A DNA stretch of 64,000 nt from Pseudomonas sp. B21-023 (GTDB lineage: Bacteria; Pseudomonadota; Gammaproteobacteria; Pseudomonadales; Pseudomonadaceae), in NCBI RefSeq assembly GCF_024749165.1, contig NZ_CP087190.1:2453501-2517500 (forward strand), given 5' to 3'. The notes beneath the pieces are model-generated. The model saw only the letters and a program-made list of their open reading frames with translations, had not been told where the DNA came from and made no database searches. This document shows, one piece after another, positions 1 to 8,416 of the stretch; positions within the stretch are counted from its first letter, which is position 1; each line of letters begins with the position of its first letter. The translations under genes and the position numbers were made by a program.

Positions 1-1346
1 TCGGGTTGCTGCCCAGTTATGCAACAATCGGCGTGGCTGCACCGGTGATTCTGATCACCCTGCGGCTGTTGCAGGGGCTGGCGCTGGGGGGGGAATACGG
101 CGGGGCCGCCACCTATGTGGCCGAGCACGCGCCCAAGGGCAAGCGCGGGTTCTTCACCGCGTGGATCCAGACCACCGCCACCCTCGGGCTGTTCCTGTCG
201 CTGCTGGTGATCCTGGCCTGTCGTACGGCCATGGGCACCGAGGCGTTCGAGGACTGGGGCTGGCGGATACCATTCCTGCTGTCGATCCTGCTGCTGGCAA
301 TCTCGGTGTACATCCGCCTGCAACTCAACGAGTCGCCGGTGTTCATGAAGATGAAGGCCGAGGGCAAGGCGTCGAAGGCGCCGCTGACCGAATCGTTCGC
401 CCGTTGGGACAACCTCAAGGTGGTGATCATGGCGCTACTCGGTGGCACCGCCGGCCAGGCGGTGGTGTGGTACACCGGGCAGTTCTACGCGCTGTTCTTC
501 CTGCTGCAGACACTGAAGATCGACCCGCAGACCGCCAACCTGCTGATCGCAGGTTCCCTGCTGATCGGCACGCCGTTCTTCATCGTCTTCGGCAGCCTGT
601 CCGACCGCATCGGGCGCAAGAAGATCATCATGGCCGGCTGCATCATTGCCGCGTTGACCTATTTCCCGATCTTCAAGGCGCTGACCGAGTACGGCAACCC
701 GGATGTGTTCGTCGCCCAGGAGCAGAACCCGGTCGTGGTGGTGGCCGACCCCGGGCAGTGCGCCTTCCAGTTCGACCCGGTGGGCAAGGCCCGGTTCACC
801 AGTTCCTGCGACATCGCCAAGAGCCTGCTGGCCAAGCGGGCGATCCCGTACGAGAACGAAAAGGCCGAGCCTGGCAGCGTGGCGCAGATCCGTATCGGCG
901 AGCGGGTGATCCCGAGTTTCGAGGGGACCGGTCTGGCCGCGGCTGAACTGAAGACTCAGGCCGACGCTTTCACCGCCACGCTGACCGGCGCCCTGAAAGA
1001 GGCCGGTTATCCCGAGAAGGCGGACCCTGCGAAGATCCATTACCCGATGGTGTTGCTGCTGCTGACCATCCTGGTGATATACGTGACCATGGTCTATGGG
1101 CCGATCGCCGCCTGGCTGGTGGAGCTGTTCCCGGCGCGGATCCGCTACACCTCGATGTCGCTGCCGTATCACATCGGCAACGGCTGGTTCGGTGGTTTTC
1201 TGCCAACGGTGGCCTTCGCCATGGTGGCGGCGACCGGGGACATCTACTACGGGCTGTGGTATCCGATCGTCATTGCGGTGATGACCGCGGTGTTGGGCAT
1301 CTTCTTCCTGCCTGAGACCAAGGACCGGGATATCCATCACACCTGA
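1..1346 (+). CDS. MFS permease of the metabolite:H+ symporter (MHS) type, 5' end missing
   Basis: The frame is open at the left edge, so the first transmembrane helices lie outside the window. What remains is about 447 residues of an inner-membrane secondary transporter. The loop GGEYGGAATYVAEH, followed by a basic KGKRG stretch, is the MHS signature between helices 4 and 5. LSDRIGRKK is the MFS signature between later helices. A hydrophilic insert of about 110 residues (roughly 225-340 of the visible part) precedes the last helices. Inserts like this occur in the longer MHS permeases of Pseudomonas, which run to roughly 540 residues. The substrate cannot be read from the sequence; organic acids and betaine-like solutes are typical of the family. 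No partner gene is visible, and a hairpin follows the stop. Confidence 0.85.
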   Translation, partial: GLLPSYATIGVAAPVILITLRLLQGLALGGEYGGAATYVAEHAPKGKRGFFTAWIQTTATLGLFLSLLVILACRTAMGTEAFEDWGWRIPFLLSILLLAISVYIRLQLNESPVFMKMKAEGKASKAPLTESFARWDNLKVVIMALLGGTAGQAVVWYTGQFYALFFLLQTLKIDPQTANLLIAGSLLIGTPFFIVFGSLSDRIGRKKIIMAGCIIAALTYFPIFKALTEYGNPDVFVAQEQNPVVVVADPGQCAFQFDPVGKARFTSSCDIAKSLLAKRAIPYENEKAEPGSVAQIRIGERVIPSFEGTGLAAAELKTQADAFTATLTGALKEAGYPEKADPAKIHYPMVLLLLTILVIYVTMVYGPIAAWLVELFPARIRYTSMSLPYHIGNGWFGGFLPTVAFAMVAATGDIYYGLWYPIVIAVMTAVLGIFFLPETKDRDIHHT

Positions 1347-1358
1347 AGGATGAAGGTC

Positions 1359-1404
1359 CGCTCCTGCAGAAGTCGCCCGATTCACGCCCTCGCTGCAGGA
1401 GCGG
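1359..1404. terminator. Inverted repeat between convergent genes
   Basis: A 12-bp perfect inverted repeat (CCGCTCCTGCAG at 1359-1370 and its complement at 1393-1404) lies between the permease stop and the convergent stop at 1411. There is no T run. It resembles the REP-type hairpins seen elsewhere in the window and could terminate both transcripts. Confidence 0.45.
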
Positions 1405-1410
1405 CCCTGG

Positions 1411-1980
1411 TCAGTCGAAGTAACCGCGCAAGCTATACCGGTAGCCGACATCCACCTCCGAGGCCTGTGGGCGCGCATAGGCCTTTTTCATGACGAATTC
1501 GAACGCCGGTTCGTACAATCCGTCGCGCACCACGGCGCCCGCGAGCACTTCCACCGAGTACCAGCCGTTGTCCAGTTCGATGATCGGCCGCCCCGGCTCC
1601 TGGTAGCGCGCCAGCAGATCACCCAGGGTCTTGTTGGTGAAGTGCTGCAGGATGCGCCAGGTGAAGAGCATCACCGCGCCGTGTTCGACCCTTAGCACAT
1701 GGCCCTGGCGACGATGCTTGAGGCGGCTGCCAGGCTCGAGCAGTGCCGGGGTGCGTTCGTCGAGGGTGAACAGGATGCGGTAGGGCAGGTTGTCGACGCC
1801 GGCCAGCGGCAGGATCACGCCTTGCTGCACCGCAAGGTCGCCACTGTCGCCGCGGGTGAAGGCGCGCGCCAGGTCGTCGGGCAGGTCTTGGTCTTCCTTG
1901 AACTGTTCGAGCAACTGGATATCGCCCAGCAGGAAATAGTCGACCAGGTCGTTGAGCACTTCGCTGAATTCGTAGCGCAT
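1411..1980 (-). CDS. Hypothetical protein, 189 aa, no family recognised
   Basis: A soluble protein with no signal peptide or membrane segment. The N-terminal half is acidic (FLLGDIQLLEQFKEDQDLPDD). The C-terminal half has alternating hydrophobic and charged residues suggesting beta structure, and ends in an aromatic-rich tail (RYSLRGYFD). I see no catalytic motif and do not recognise the family. The codon pattern matches its neighbours, and the long uninterrupted frame with an ATG start supports a real gene. It is transcribed alone, converging on the permease and divergent from the operon that begins at 2128. Confidence 0.7.
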   Translation of the reverse strand: MRYEFSEVLNDLVDYFLLGDIQLLEQFKEDQDLPDDLARAFTRGDSGDLAVQQGVILPLAGVDNLPYRILFTLDERTPALLEPGSRLKHRRQGHVLRVEHGAVMLFTWRILQHFTNKTLGDLLARYQEPGRPIIELDNGWYSVEVLAGAVVRDGLYEPAFEFVMKKAYARPQASEVDVGYRYSLRGYFD

Positions 1981-2127
1981 GGGGTGTCCTTGGTTCTTGC
2001 TGCGCCGGGGGAAGTCAGCAATGTAGCAGCCCCAGCGAGGGGCGCCATCACTCGCGATAGCGACACTTCAGACTGGCTTCAGATTCGCCCTCGATACTGC
2101 CTCCACTGAAATGAGCGGGGGCCCGTC

Positions 2128-2805
2128 ATGACCGAGCTGAATTGGAACACCCTGTTTCCCGTGGCCATTGGCTGCCATGCGCAACACCAGGCCCGACTTC
2201 TGCTGCATGGGCCGGGTACGCCAGGTCGACTCGAACTGGAGCGGTTCATTCACGCGCGCTTCGCCTGTGTGCATCACGCTGACGTGCATCATTACCTGCC
2301 CGAACTGCTGGGGCTGCATGATCGCCATGACCGGCTGATCGCCGCCGCCGGCTTACGCCTGGCCGGCAGTGCGCCGTTGTTCCTGGAGCGCTACCTCGAT
2401 GTGCCGCTGGAAAGCGCCGTGGCGAACGTGGCGGCGGGGCCGGTCACCCGAGAGCAGCTGGTGGAAGTGGGCAACCTGGCGGCGCTCAGTGCCGGCAGCG
2501 CGCGGATCATGATCGTCGCGGTGACCTGGCTGCTGGCGGCACGCGGCCTGCAGTGGGTGGCATTCACTGGCGCGGCGACCTTGCTCAACAGTTTTCGCCG
2601 ACTGGGGCTGGAGCCCACTGTCGTGGCGCAGGCGGCTGCCCACCGTCTGGGCGAGGAGTCCGGCAGTTGGGGCAGTTACTACGCACAGCAACCCCAGGTA
2701 TTCGTCGGCAATATCGGGCTAGGCCACGCGGCACTGGCCCGTGCGGGCGTGTTCGAACGGCTGGGCCTGCCGGTGGCGAAGCAGGAGAGCGGTCATGCCG
2801 CATGA
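2128..2805 (+). CDS. Thermostable-hemolysin family protein
   Basis: The 225-residue sequence matches the family named after the Vibrio thermostable (delta) hemolysin. Family hallmarks visible are the stretch VEVGNLAALSAGSARIMI at about residues 112-129 and the following WLLAARGLQWVAFTGAATLLN. There is no signal peptide, which fits poorly with a secreted toxin. The conserved core looks like an N-acyltransferase (GNAT-like) fold, so an acyl-transfer role inside the cell is at least as likely as haemolysis. It is the first gene of a tightly packed operon. Its last 11 bases overlap the start of the acyl-activating enzyme, which suggests translational coupling and a shared pathway. The family call is fairly sure; the function is open. 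Confidence 0.8.
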   Translation: MTELNWNTLFPVAIGCHAQHQARLLLHGPGTPGRLELERFIHARFACVHHADVHHYLPELLGLHDRHDRLIAAAGLRLAGSAPLFLERYLDVPLESAVANVAAGPVTREQLVEVGNLAALSAGSARIMIVAVTWLLAARGLQWVAFTGAATLLNSFRRLGLEPTVVAQAAAHRLGEESGSWGSYYAQQPQVFVGNIGLGHAALARAGVFERLGLPVAKQESGHAA

Positions 2806-4261
2806 CATCGAGGCGTTCTTCGAAACGCTGCAGGTCCATGCCCGCCACCGTGGCGAGCAACCGGCGCTGCTGGGCAGTGATGAACGTTTCAGCTATGCGC
2901 AGTTGCTGGGTGAGGTTCGCCAGCGGGTGCACTGGCTGCGCGAACAACCTGCCGGCACCTTCGCCCTGGCAGTGGATAACGGCCCGCAAGCCCTGCTGTG
3001 GGACCTTGCCGCGTTACTGGCCGAGCGCCCGATCCTGCTGCTGCCGGGCTTTTTCAGCGCGGCCCAGCGGCGCCACTGCCTGACGCAGGGTGGCGTGTCA
3101 CTGGTGCTGGCCGACAGCGCGCTGGCCGATGAGCTGCAAGCCTGTGGTTTCACTCGCGGCACGCGGTTCTGGCACCGTGACCCGCTTGCGTCACCGCGAC
3201 TGCCGCACGGCACCGCCAAGATCACCTACACCTCCGGTAGTACCGGTGCGCCCAAGGGCGTTTGCCTGGCAGCCGCGTCGATGCTGCAGGTCGCCCGCGA
3301 GCTGGAAACGGCCAGCCGTGAGGCGGCGCCGGGCAAGTACCTGGCCGTGCTGCCGCTGGCGGTGTTGCTGGAAAACCTGGGGGTGTACGCGGCGCTTCTG
3401 GCCGGCGCCGTGGTCATGCTCTATCCGCAGGCGCAACTGGGCATCCGCGGCGCCAGCCAGGTGGACTTCGCGCGTCTGCTCGGGGCGATCGCCCTGAGCG
3501 GCGCAGAGAGCCTGATCCTGGTCCCGCAGCTTTTGCTGGGGCTGGTCACGGCCATCGAGCGCGGGGTCATGCGTGTCGGTCCGTTGCGTTTTGTCGCCGT
3601 GGGCGGTGCCCGGGTGGCCGCCAGCCTGCTGGCGCGTGCTGCTGCGGTGGGCCTGCCGGTGTACGAAGGCTACGGCTTGTCCGAGTGCGCATCGGTAGTG
3701 TGCCTGAACCGCCCCGGGGCGCTGCGCCCGGGCAGTGCCGGCCGGCCGTTGCCCCATGTGCAGGTGCGCATTGCCGAGGACGGCGAGGTGCTGGTGGCCG
3801 GCTCGACCTTGCTCGGTTACCTCGGCGAGCCTGTGTTCGACGGCCAGTGGTGGCCGACCGGCGACCTCGGCCAGCTTGATCGCGACGGCTACCTGCACCT
3901 GGCCGGGCGCAAGAAGCACCAGTTCATCACCAGCTTCGGGCGTAACGTCAACCCTGAATGGGTCGAGGCCGAGCTGACCCAGGGAGGGGTCATCGCCCAG
4001 GCCTTCGTGCACGGCGAGGGCCTGCCGGGCAACCTGGCGTTGCTCTGGCCGCTGGACTCGCAGGCCAGCGACGAACAGATCGAGCGGGCGGTTCGCCAGT
4101 GCAACGATGGCCTGCCGGACTATGCCCGGGTACATGCCTGGCGACGCTTGTCTGAGCCGTTGAATGCCGAGGCGGGGACCCTCACGCCCAATGGCCGCCC
4201 ACGCCGCGAGGCGATCCTGCTGCATTACCAGTCCCTGTTGTCCGTTCTTCAACAAGCATGA
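2795..4261 (+). CDS. AMP-binding (ANL superfamily) acyl-activating enzyme
   Basis: A 488-residue adenylate-forming enzyme, expected to activate a carboxylic acid with ATP and pass it to a thiol or another acceptor. The ATG at 2795 was chosen because it overlaps the upstream stop and begins the conserved sequence. Core motifs are present: the phosphate loop YTSGSTGAPKG, the A5 motif YEGYGLSE, the A7 motif WWPTGDLG and the hinge region GRKKHQFITSFGRNVNPEW. The C-terminal A10 motif reads TPNGRPRRE, with arginine (about residue 468) where most members have the catalytic lysine of the adenylation step. The protein is shorter than typical FadD ligases (about 560). The substrate is unknown; the neighbours suggest that the activated acyl group is processed by an oxidase and a dehydrogenase. 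Confidence 0.85.
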   Translation: MPHDIEAFFETLQVHARHRGEQPALLGSDERFSYAQLLGEVRQRVHWLREQPAGTFALAVDNGPQALLWDLAALLAERPILLLPGFFSAAQRRHCLTQGGVSLVLADSALADELQACGFTRGTRFWHRDPLASPRLPHGTAKITYTSGSTGAPKGVCLAAASMLQVARELETASREAAPGKYLAVLPLAVLLENLGVYAALLAGAVVMLYPQAQLGIRGASQVDFARLLGAIALSGAESLILVPQLLLGLVTAIERGVMRVGPLRFVAVGGARVAASLLARAAAVGLPVYEGYGLSECASVVCLNRPGALRPGSAGRPLPHVQVRIAEDGEVLVAGSTLLGYLGEPVFDGQWWPTGDLGQLDRDGYLHLAGRKKHQFITSFGRNVNPEWVEAELTQGGVIAQAFVHGEGLPGNLALLWPLDSQASDEQIERAVRQCNDGLPDYARVHAWRRLSEPLNAEAGTLTPNGRPRREAILLHYQSLLSVLQQA

Positions 4262-4269
4262 GGTTCGCC

Positions 4270-4950
4270 ATGTCCTTTTTCGAAAACCTGCAAGCACAGA
4301 CCGCCCGCGAGCGCGAAGCGCTGTTCGGTGTCCCGGTGATCCGCGATGCCCTGGGTGGGGTGGTGAGCGTGGAGGGTTATGTGGCCTTCCTGGCCCAGGC
4401 CTACCACCATGTGCGCCATACCGTTCCGTTGATGATGGCCTGTGGCGCCCGTCTGCCGTCGCGTCTGGAGTGGCTGCGTGGCGCCGTGTGTGAATACATT
4501 GACGAGGAGTACGGTCACGAACGCTGGATCCTCAACGACATCGCCGCCTGTGGCGGTGACCCGGACAAGGTCCGCGACGGTCGTCCTGCGTTGTCGATCG
4601 AGCTGATGGTCGCGTTCCTCTACGACCTGATCGCCCGGGGCAACCCGGTGGGGCTGTTCGGCATGGTCAATGTGCTCGAGGGTACCAGTATCGCCCTGGC
4701 CACCCAGGCCGCCGGCAGGATACAGGGTAGCCTGGGGCTCCCGGACGAAGCGTTCAGCTACCTCAATTCCCATGGCGCTCTCGACCAGGACCATATGGTG
4801 ACCTACCGCAGCCTGATGGATCGCCTGGACGACAGTGGCGATCAGCAGGCGGTGATCCATGCCGCCAAGGTGGTGTACCGCCTGTACAGTGAAATGTTCC
4901 AGCACCTGCCACGGGCAGGCCAGAGCGAGGTGCGGCATGCGCTTGCCTGA
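4270..4950 (+). CDS. Haem-oxygenase-like putative di-iron oxidase (TenA/PqqC/UndA-like fold)
   Basis: An all-helical protein of 226 residues with the residue pattern of haem-oxygenase-like di-metal oxidases. From the ATG at 4270 there is E75 with E79/E80 and H83 in EYIDEEYGHE, E137 in NVLEGTS, and H168, D172 and H175 forming HxxxDxxH in SHGALDQDH. In UndA, CADD and related enzymes such residues bind two irons and use O2 on amino or fatty acids. The ATG at 4258 overlaps the preceding stop, but the one at 4270 has a GAGG six bases upstream and begins MSFF, so I prefer it. The gene lies between an acyl-activating enzyme and a dehydrogenase, so an activated or free acid is a plausible substrate. 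Similar proteins are often annotated TenA, but no thiamine gene is nearby. Confidence 0.75.
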   Translation: MSFFENLQAQTAREREALFGVPVIRDALGGVVSVEGYVAFLAQAYHHVRHTVPLMMACGARLPSRLEWLRGAVCEYIDEEYGHERWILNDIAACGGDPDKVRDGRPALSIELMVAFLYDLIARGNPVGLFGMVNVLEGTSIALATQAAGRIQGSLGLPDEAFSYLNSHGALDQDHMVTYRSLMDRLDDSGDQQAVIHAAKVVYRLYSEMFQHLPRAGQSEVRHALA

Positions 4951-5743
4951 TTGCGTGGTGGTGCTGACCGGGGCCAGTGGCGGGATCGGCCTGGAACTGG
5001 CCGAGCAGCTATGTGTCGCCGGCGCACGGGTGCTGGCCGTGAGCCGGCACCTGGGCCAGCTGGCGCAGTTGATGAACCGTTTTCCGCAACAATTGCGTTG
5101 GCAAGCGGCCGACCTGCGCTGTGCCCAGAGTCGCCAGGACGTGCTGGCAGCCGCGCGGTCCATGGGGGGCGTCAACGTGCTGATCAATGCCGCCGGGATC
5201 AATCGCTTCGCCTTGCTCGACCAGCTTGACGAGGCGGCGCTCGACGAGCTGCTGGATATCAACCTCAAGGCCGCGCTGCAACTGACCCGTGCCTGCCTGC
5301 CACTGCTACGCGATCAGCCTAGGGCTCTGGTGGTCAATGTTGGCTCCACCTATGGCTCGATCGGCTACCCCGGCTATGCCGCCTACTGCGCCAGCAAGTT
5401 CGCCCTGCGCGGCTTTTCCGAAGCGCTGCGCCGCGAACTGGCCGACACCCCGGTGAATGTGCTGTACGCCGCGCCACGGGCAACGCGCACGGCGATGAAC
5501 AGCAATGCCGCCACGGCGCTCAACCAGGCGCTGAAGGTGGGCGTGGACCAGCCGCGGGATGTGGCCCGCGCGGTGCTCGACGCGGTCCAGGCCGAGCGCA
5601 GCGAGCTGTACCTGGGCTGGCCGGAAAAACTCTTCGTGCGCTTGAACGGCATGCTGCCCGGGCTGGTTGATCGTGCCCTGCGCAAGCAACTGCCGCTGAT
5701 TCGCCGCTTTAGCGCCCATCCGGGCAAGGAGTCAGGCAAATGA
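4937..5743 (+). CDS. Short-chain dehydrogenase/reductase
   Basis: A 268-residue SDR. The nucleotide-binding loop TGASGGIG is at residues 11-18, the NAG-type motif appears as NAAGIN near 84-89, and the catalytic triad is Ser in NVGSTYG with Tyr and Lys in YCASK. The enzyme should interconvert a carbonyl and an alcohol with NAD(P)H in the cytoplasm. The start at 4937 overlaps the upstream gene by 14 bases, and the stop overlaps the next start as ATGA. In an operon with an acyl-activating enzyme and a putative di-iron oxidase, it probably reduces or oxidises a product of those enzymes. Substrate and cofactor preference cannot be read here. Confidence 0.88.
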   Translation: MRLPDCVVVLTGASGGIGLELAEQLCVAGARVLAVSRHLGQLAQLMNRFPQQLRWQAADLRCAQSRQDVLAAARSMGGVNVLINAAGINRFALLDQLDEAALDELLDINLKAALQLTRACLPLLRDQPRALVVNVGSTYGSIGYPGYAAYCASKFALRGFSEALRRELADTPVNVLYAAPRATRTAMNSNAATALNQALKVGVDQPRDVARAVLDAVQAERSELYLGWPEKLFVRLNGMLPGLVDRALRKQLPLIRRFSAHPGKESGK

Positions 5744-6381
5744 AACGTCTGCTATTGGCCAGTGTGCTGGCCTTTTCGCCCTTTGTCTGGGCCCTCGACC
5801 AGGCCGGCAACCAACGCCTGAGCGAGGTGCAACAGCGCTGGGCGCAGATTCAGTACCAACTGCCCGAAGGGCAGCGCGCCAAAGCCTTCGAGGCGCTGGC
5901 CGTGGACGCGGCGGGGTTTGTCCGTCAGTACCCGGGCTCGGCGGAGCCGTTGATCTGGGAGGGTATCGTCAACAGCAGCTGGGCCGGTGCCACCGGCGGG
6001 CTCGGCGCGCTGGGCAAAGTCAAGGCCGCCCGTGCCAGCCTGGAGAAGGCGCTGGCGCTGGACCCCAAGGCCCTGCAAGGGTCGGCCTACACCAGCCTGG
6101 GGGCGTTGTACGACCGGGTACCGGGCTGGCCCCTGGGGTTCGGCGACCAGGACAAGGCCGAAGCGATGCTGCGCCAGGCCCTGGCGATCAACCCCGATGG
6201 TATCGACAGCAACTACTTCTGGGCCGACCACCTGTACCGGCAGAACCGTTATGGTGAAGCCCGCACTGCCTTGGACAAGGCCCTGCGCGCCGCGCCGCGG
6301 CCAGGCCGCGCGCTGGCAGACCAGGGCCGGCGCGGGGAAATCGATGCTTTACTCAAGGCCATCGAAGACAAACAGGACTGA
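5740..6381 (+). CDS. Exported TPR-repeat protein
   Basis: A 213-residue protein with an N-terminal signal peptide (MKRLLLASVLAFSPFVWA) and at least two tetratricopeptide-like units, visible as ASLEKALALDPKALQG and AEAMLRQALAINPDG. It is probably periplasmic and a protein-protein adaptor. Its ATG overlaps the SDR stop, and the response regulator starts two bases after its stop, so it belongs to the operon and links the enzymatic genes with the two-component genes. I do not know a named family for it. One possibility is that it helps the sensor kinase monitor the envelope, but that is a guess. Confidence 0.75.
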   Translation: MKRLLLASVLAFSPFVWALDQAGNQRLSEVQQRWAQIQYQLPEGQRAKAFEALAVDAAGFVRQYPGSAEPLIWEGIVNSSWAGATGGLGALGKVKAARASLEKALALDPKALQGSAYTSLGALYDRVPGWPLGFGDQDKAEAMLRQALAINPDGIDSNYFWADHLYRQNRYGEARTALDKALRAAPRPGRALADQGRRGEIDALLKAIEDKQD

Positions 6382-6383
6382 GC

Positions 6384-7046
6384 ATGCGCCTGCTACTGGT
6401 TGAGGATGACGCCGCGTTGGGCGAGGGGATCTGCGATGGCCTGCGCCTGGAGGGCTACACCCTGGACTGGCTGCAGGATGGCCAGAGTGCGTTGCACGCG
6501 CTGAGCGTCGAGACCTTCGACGTGCTGGTGCTGGACCTGGGGTTGCCGCGCCTGGATGGCCTGGCGCTGTTGCGGTGCCTGCGCGCAGCGGAAAACGCCA
6601 TGCCGGTGCTGATCCTCACCGCGCGCGATGGGCTGGAGGATCGTATCGCCGGGCTCGATGCCGGTGCCGACGATTACCTGGTAAAACCCTTCGACCTCAA
6701 CGAACTCAAGGCCCGCCTGCGCGCTCTGCTACGGCGCAGCGCAGGGCGCGCCCGGGTGCTGATCGAGCATGCCGGCGTGAGCCTCGATCCGGCGACCCAG
6801 CAGGTGCGCTACAACGGTCAGCCGGTAGTACTCACGCCCAAGGAGTACCTGTTGCTGCACGAGCTGCTTGCCCAGCCGGGCAAGGTCTTTACCCGCGAGC
6901 GCCTGACCCAGTTGCTCTACGGCTGGGACGAGGAGCCTGAGAGCAACACCCTTGAAGTCAACATCTACCAGTTGCGCAAGAAGCTGTTCAACGGCTTGAT
7001 CCGCACGGTCCGCGGTATCGGCTACCTGGTGGAGGGGCGCGCATGA
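6384..7046 (+). CDS. OmpR-family response regulator (QseB/PmrA type)
   Basis: A 220-residue regulator. The receiver domain (about 1-115) has acidic residues E7, D8 and D9, the phosphorylation site D51 in LVLDLGLPRLDG, and the conserved lysine in YLVKPFDL. The winged-helix DNA-binding domain (about 125-220) ends with the typical TVRGIGYLV. It overlaps the following kinase gene by four bases (ATGA), so the two form a pair. Because it is the sixth gene of the hemolysin-family/ANL/oxidase operon, it may autoregulate that operon. No operator could be assigned. Confidence 0.92.
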   Translation: MRLLLVEDDAALGEGICDGLRLEGYTLDWLQDGQSALHALSVETFDVLVLDLGLPRLDGLALLRCLRAAENAMPVLILTARDGLEDRIAGLDAGADDYLVKPFDLNELKARLRALLRRSAGRARVLIEHAGVSLDPATQQVRYNGQPVVLTPKEYLLLHELLAQPGKVFTRERLTQLLYGWDEEPESNTLEVNIYQLRKKLFNGLIRTVRGIGYLVEGRA

Positions 7047-8416
7047 GTTCGTTGCGCCAGCGCACGCTGTGGCGGGTCATGCTGTTGCTGCTGCTCGGCA
7101 GCGGTCTGTTGGCGCTGTACAACTACCACGACAGCCGGCATGAAATCACCGAAGTATACGATGCCCATCTGGCGCAGAACGCTCGCCTGCTGCAGGGGGT
7201 GATGAGCCTGCCGGTGCAGGAACAGAACCGTCAGGCGCTGTACCAGGCATTCGACGAGGCGCTGAGCAAGGCGGGGCGGCACCGGGTCGGCCACCCTTAC
7301 GAAAGCAAACTGGCCTTCCAGGTGTGGGACGACCGCGCTACCTTGCTGGTGCGTACCCCCAGCGCGCCCGCATTCGCGGTGCCACCGAGCACGCCGGGGT
7401 TTTCCGACATGCTGGTGCAGGGCCAGCGATGGCGTGGTTTTGTGCTGCCGGTGGCGGAGAAGCACTGGCTGATCTGGGTGGGGGAACGCAACGATGTGCG
7501 CTACGACCTGATTGACAGGATCGTGCGTCACACCTTGATGCCGTTTCTGCTCGGCAGCCTGGCATTGGCGCTGCTGGTCTGGGTGGCCATCGGCTGGGGG
7601 CTGCAGCCGTTGCAGAACATGGCCCAGGTGATCCGTGGCCGTCACGCCGAGTCCCTGGACCCCCTGCAGCTGGTGCCGTTGCCCAAAGAGCTCGAACCAA
7701 TGCAGGCGGCGATCAATCGGCTGCTGGCGCAGATCGAGCAATTGCTGCGCCGAGAACACCGTTTCATTGCCGATGCCGCCCACGAGATGCGCACGCCGCT
7801 GGCGATCCTGCGCCTGCACGCGCAGAACGCCCAGGCCGCCACCGGCGAGGCGGAGCGCAACAAGGCCCTGGGTTATCTGATCGGCGGTGTCGACCGCCTG
7901 ACCCGGGTGGTCAACCAGCTGCTGACCCTGGCCCGCCTGGAACCCCGCCTGGCGCAGCGCAACTGGACTGAAGTCGACCTCGCTGTGTTGGTCACCGAGA
8001 CCCTGGCGGAGCTGACCCCGTGGATCCTCGAACGTGGTCAGGAACCCTCCCTGGAGATCGCCGAAGGGGTTGACTACCGGTTGTACAGCGATGCCGGCGC
8101 ACTGGGCATTGCCCTGCAGAACCTGGTGACCAACGCGGTGGATCATTCGCCCTCTGGGGGGCGGGTGCGGGTGGGCCTACACCGCGAGCAACAGGCATTG
8201 GTGCTGGAAGTGCAGGACGAAGGCCCTGGTATCGAGCCGGCCGACCTGGAGCGGGTATTCGAGCGTTTCTACAGCAAGGACGCGCCCAATGGCGCCGGTC
8301 TGGGATTGTCGATCGTGAGCACCGTCATCAAGCGCCTGGACGGTAGCGTGCAATTGCACAATGCCTCGCCGCGGGGATTGTGCGCCACCCTGCGGTTGCC
8401 GGCGGCGCAGGCCTGA
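7043..8416 (+). CDS. Sensor histidine kinase (QseC/PmrB type)
   Basis: A 457-residue inner-membrane kinase. TM1 is at about residues 9-28 and is followed by a periplasmic domain of about 130 residues. TM2 is at about 160-185. A HAMP-like linker (LQPLQNM) precedes the phospho-acceptor H247 in FIADAAHEMRTPL. The ATP-binding domain carries NLVTNAVDHS, VQDEGPGIE and GAGLGLSIV. It would phosphorylate the regulator encoded just upstream. The periplasmic domain has no sensor motif I recognise. It is the last gene of the operon, and its stop abuts the convergent VOC gene with no gap. Confidence 0.92.
   Translation: MSSLRQRTLWRVMLLLLLGSGLLALYNYHDSRHEITEVYDAHLAQNARLLQGVMSLPVQEQNRQALYQAFDEALSKAGRHRVGHPYESKLAFQVWDDRATLLVRTPSAPAFAVPPSTPGFSDMLVQGQRWRGFVLPVAEKHWLIWVGERNDVRYDLIDRIVRHTLMPFLLGSLALALLVWVAIGWGLQPLQNMAQVIRGRHAESLDPLQLVPLPKELEPMQAAINRLLAQIEQLLRREHRFIADAAHEMRTPLAILRLHAQNAQAATGEAERNKALGYLIGGVDRLTRVVNQLLTLARLEPRLAQRNWTEVDLAVLVTETLAELTPWILERGQEPSLEIAEGVDYRLYSDAGALGIALQNLVTNAVDHSPSGGRVRVGLHREQQALVLEVQDEGPGIEPADLERVFERFYSKDAPNGAGLGLSIVSTVIKRLDGSVQLHNASPRGLCATLRLPAAQA

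Noticed and set aside
4270..4950. Annotation as TenA thiaminase or transcriptional activator
   Set aside because: No thiamine genes are nearby, and the HxxxDxxH pattern with added Glu/His residues fits di-iron oxidases better than TenA.
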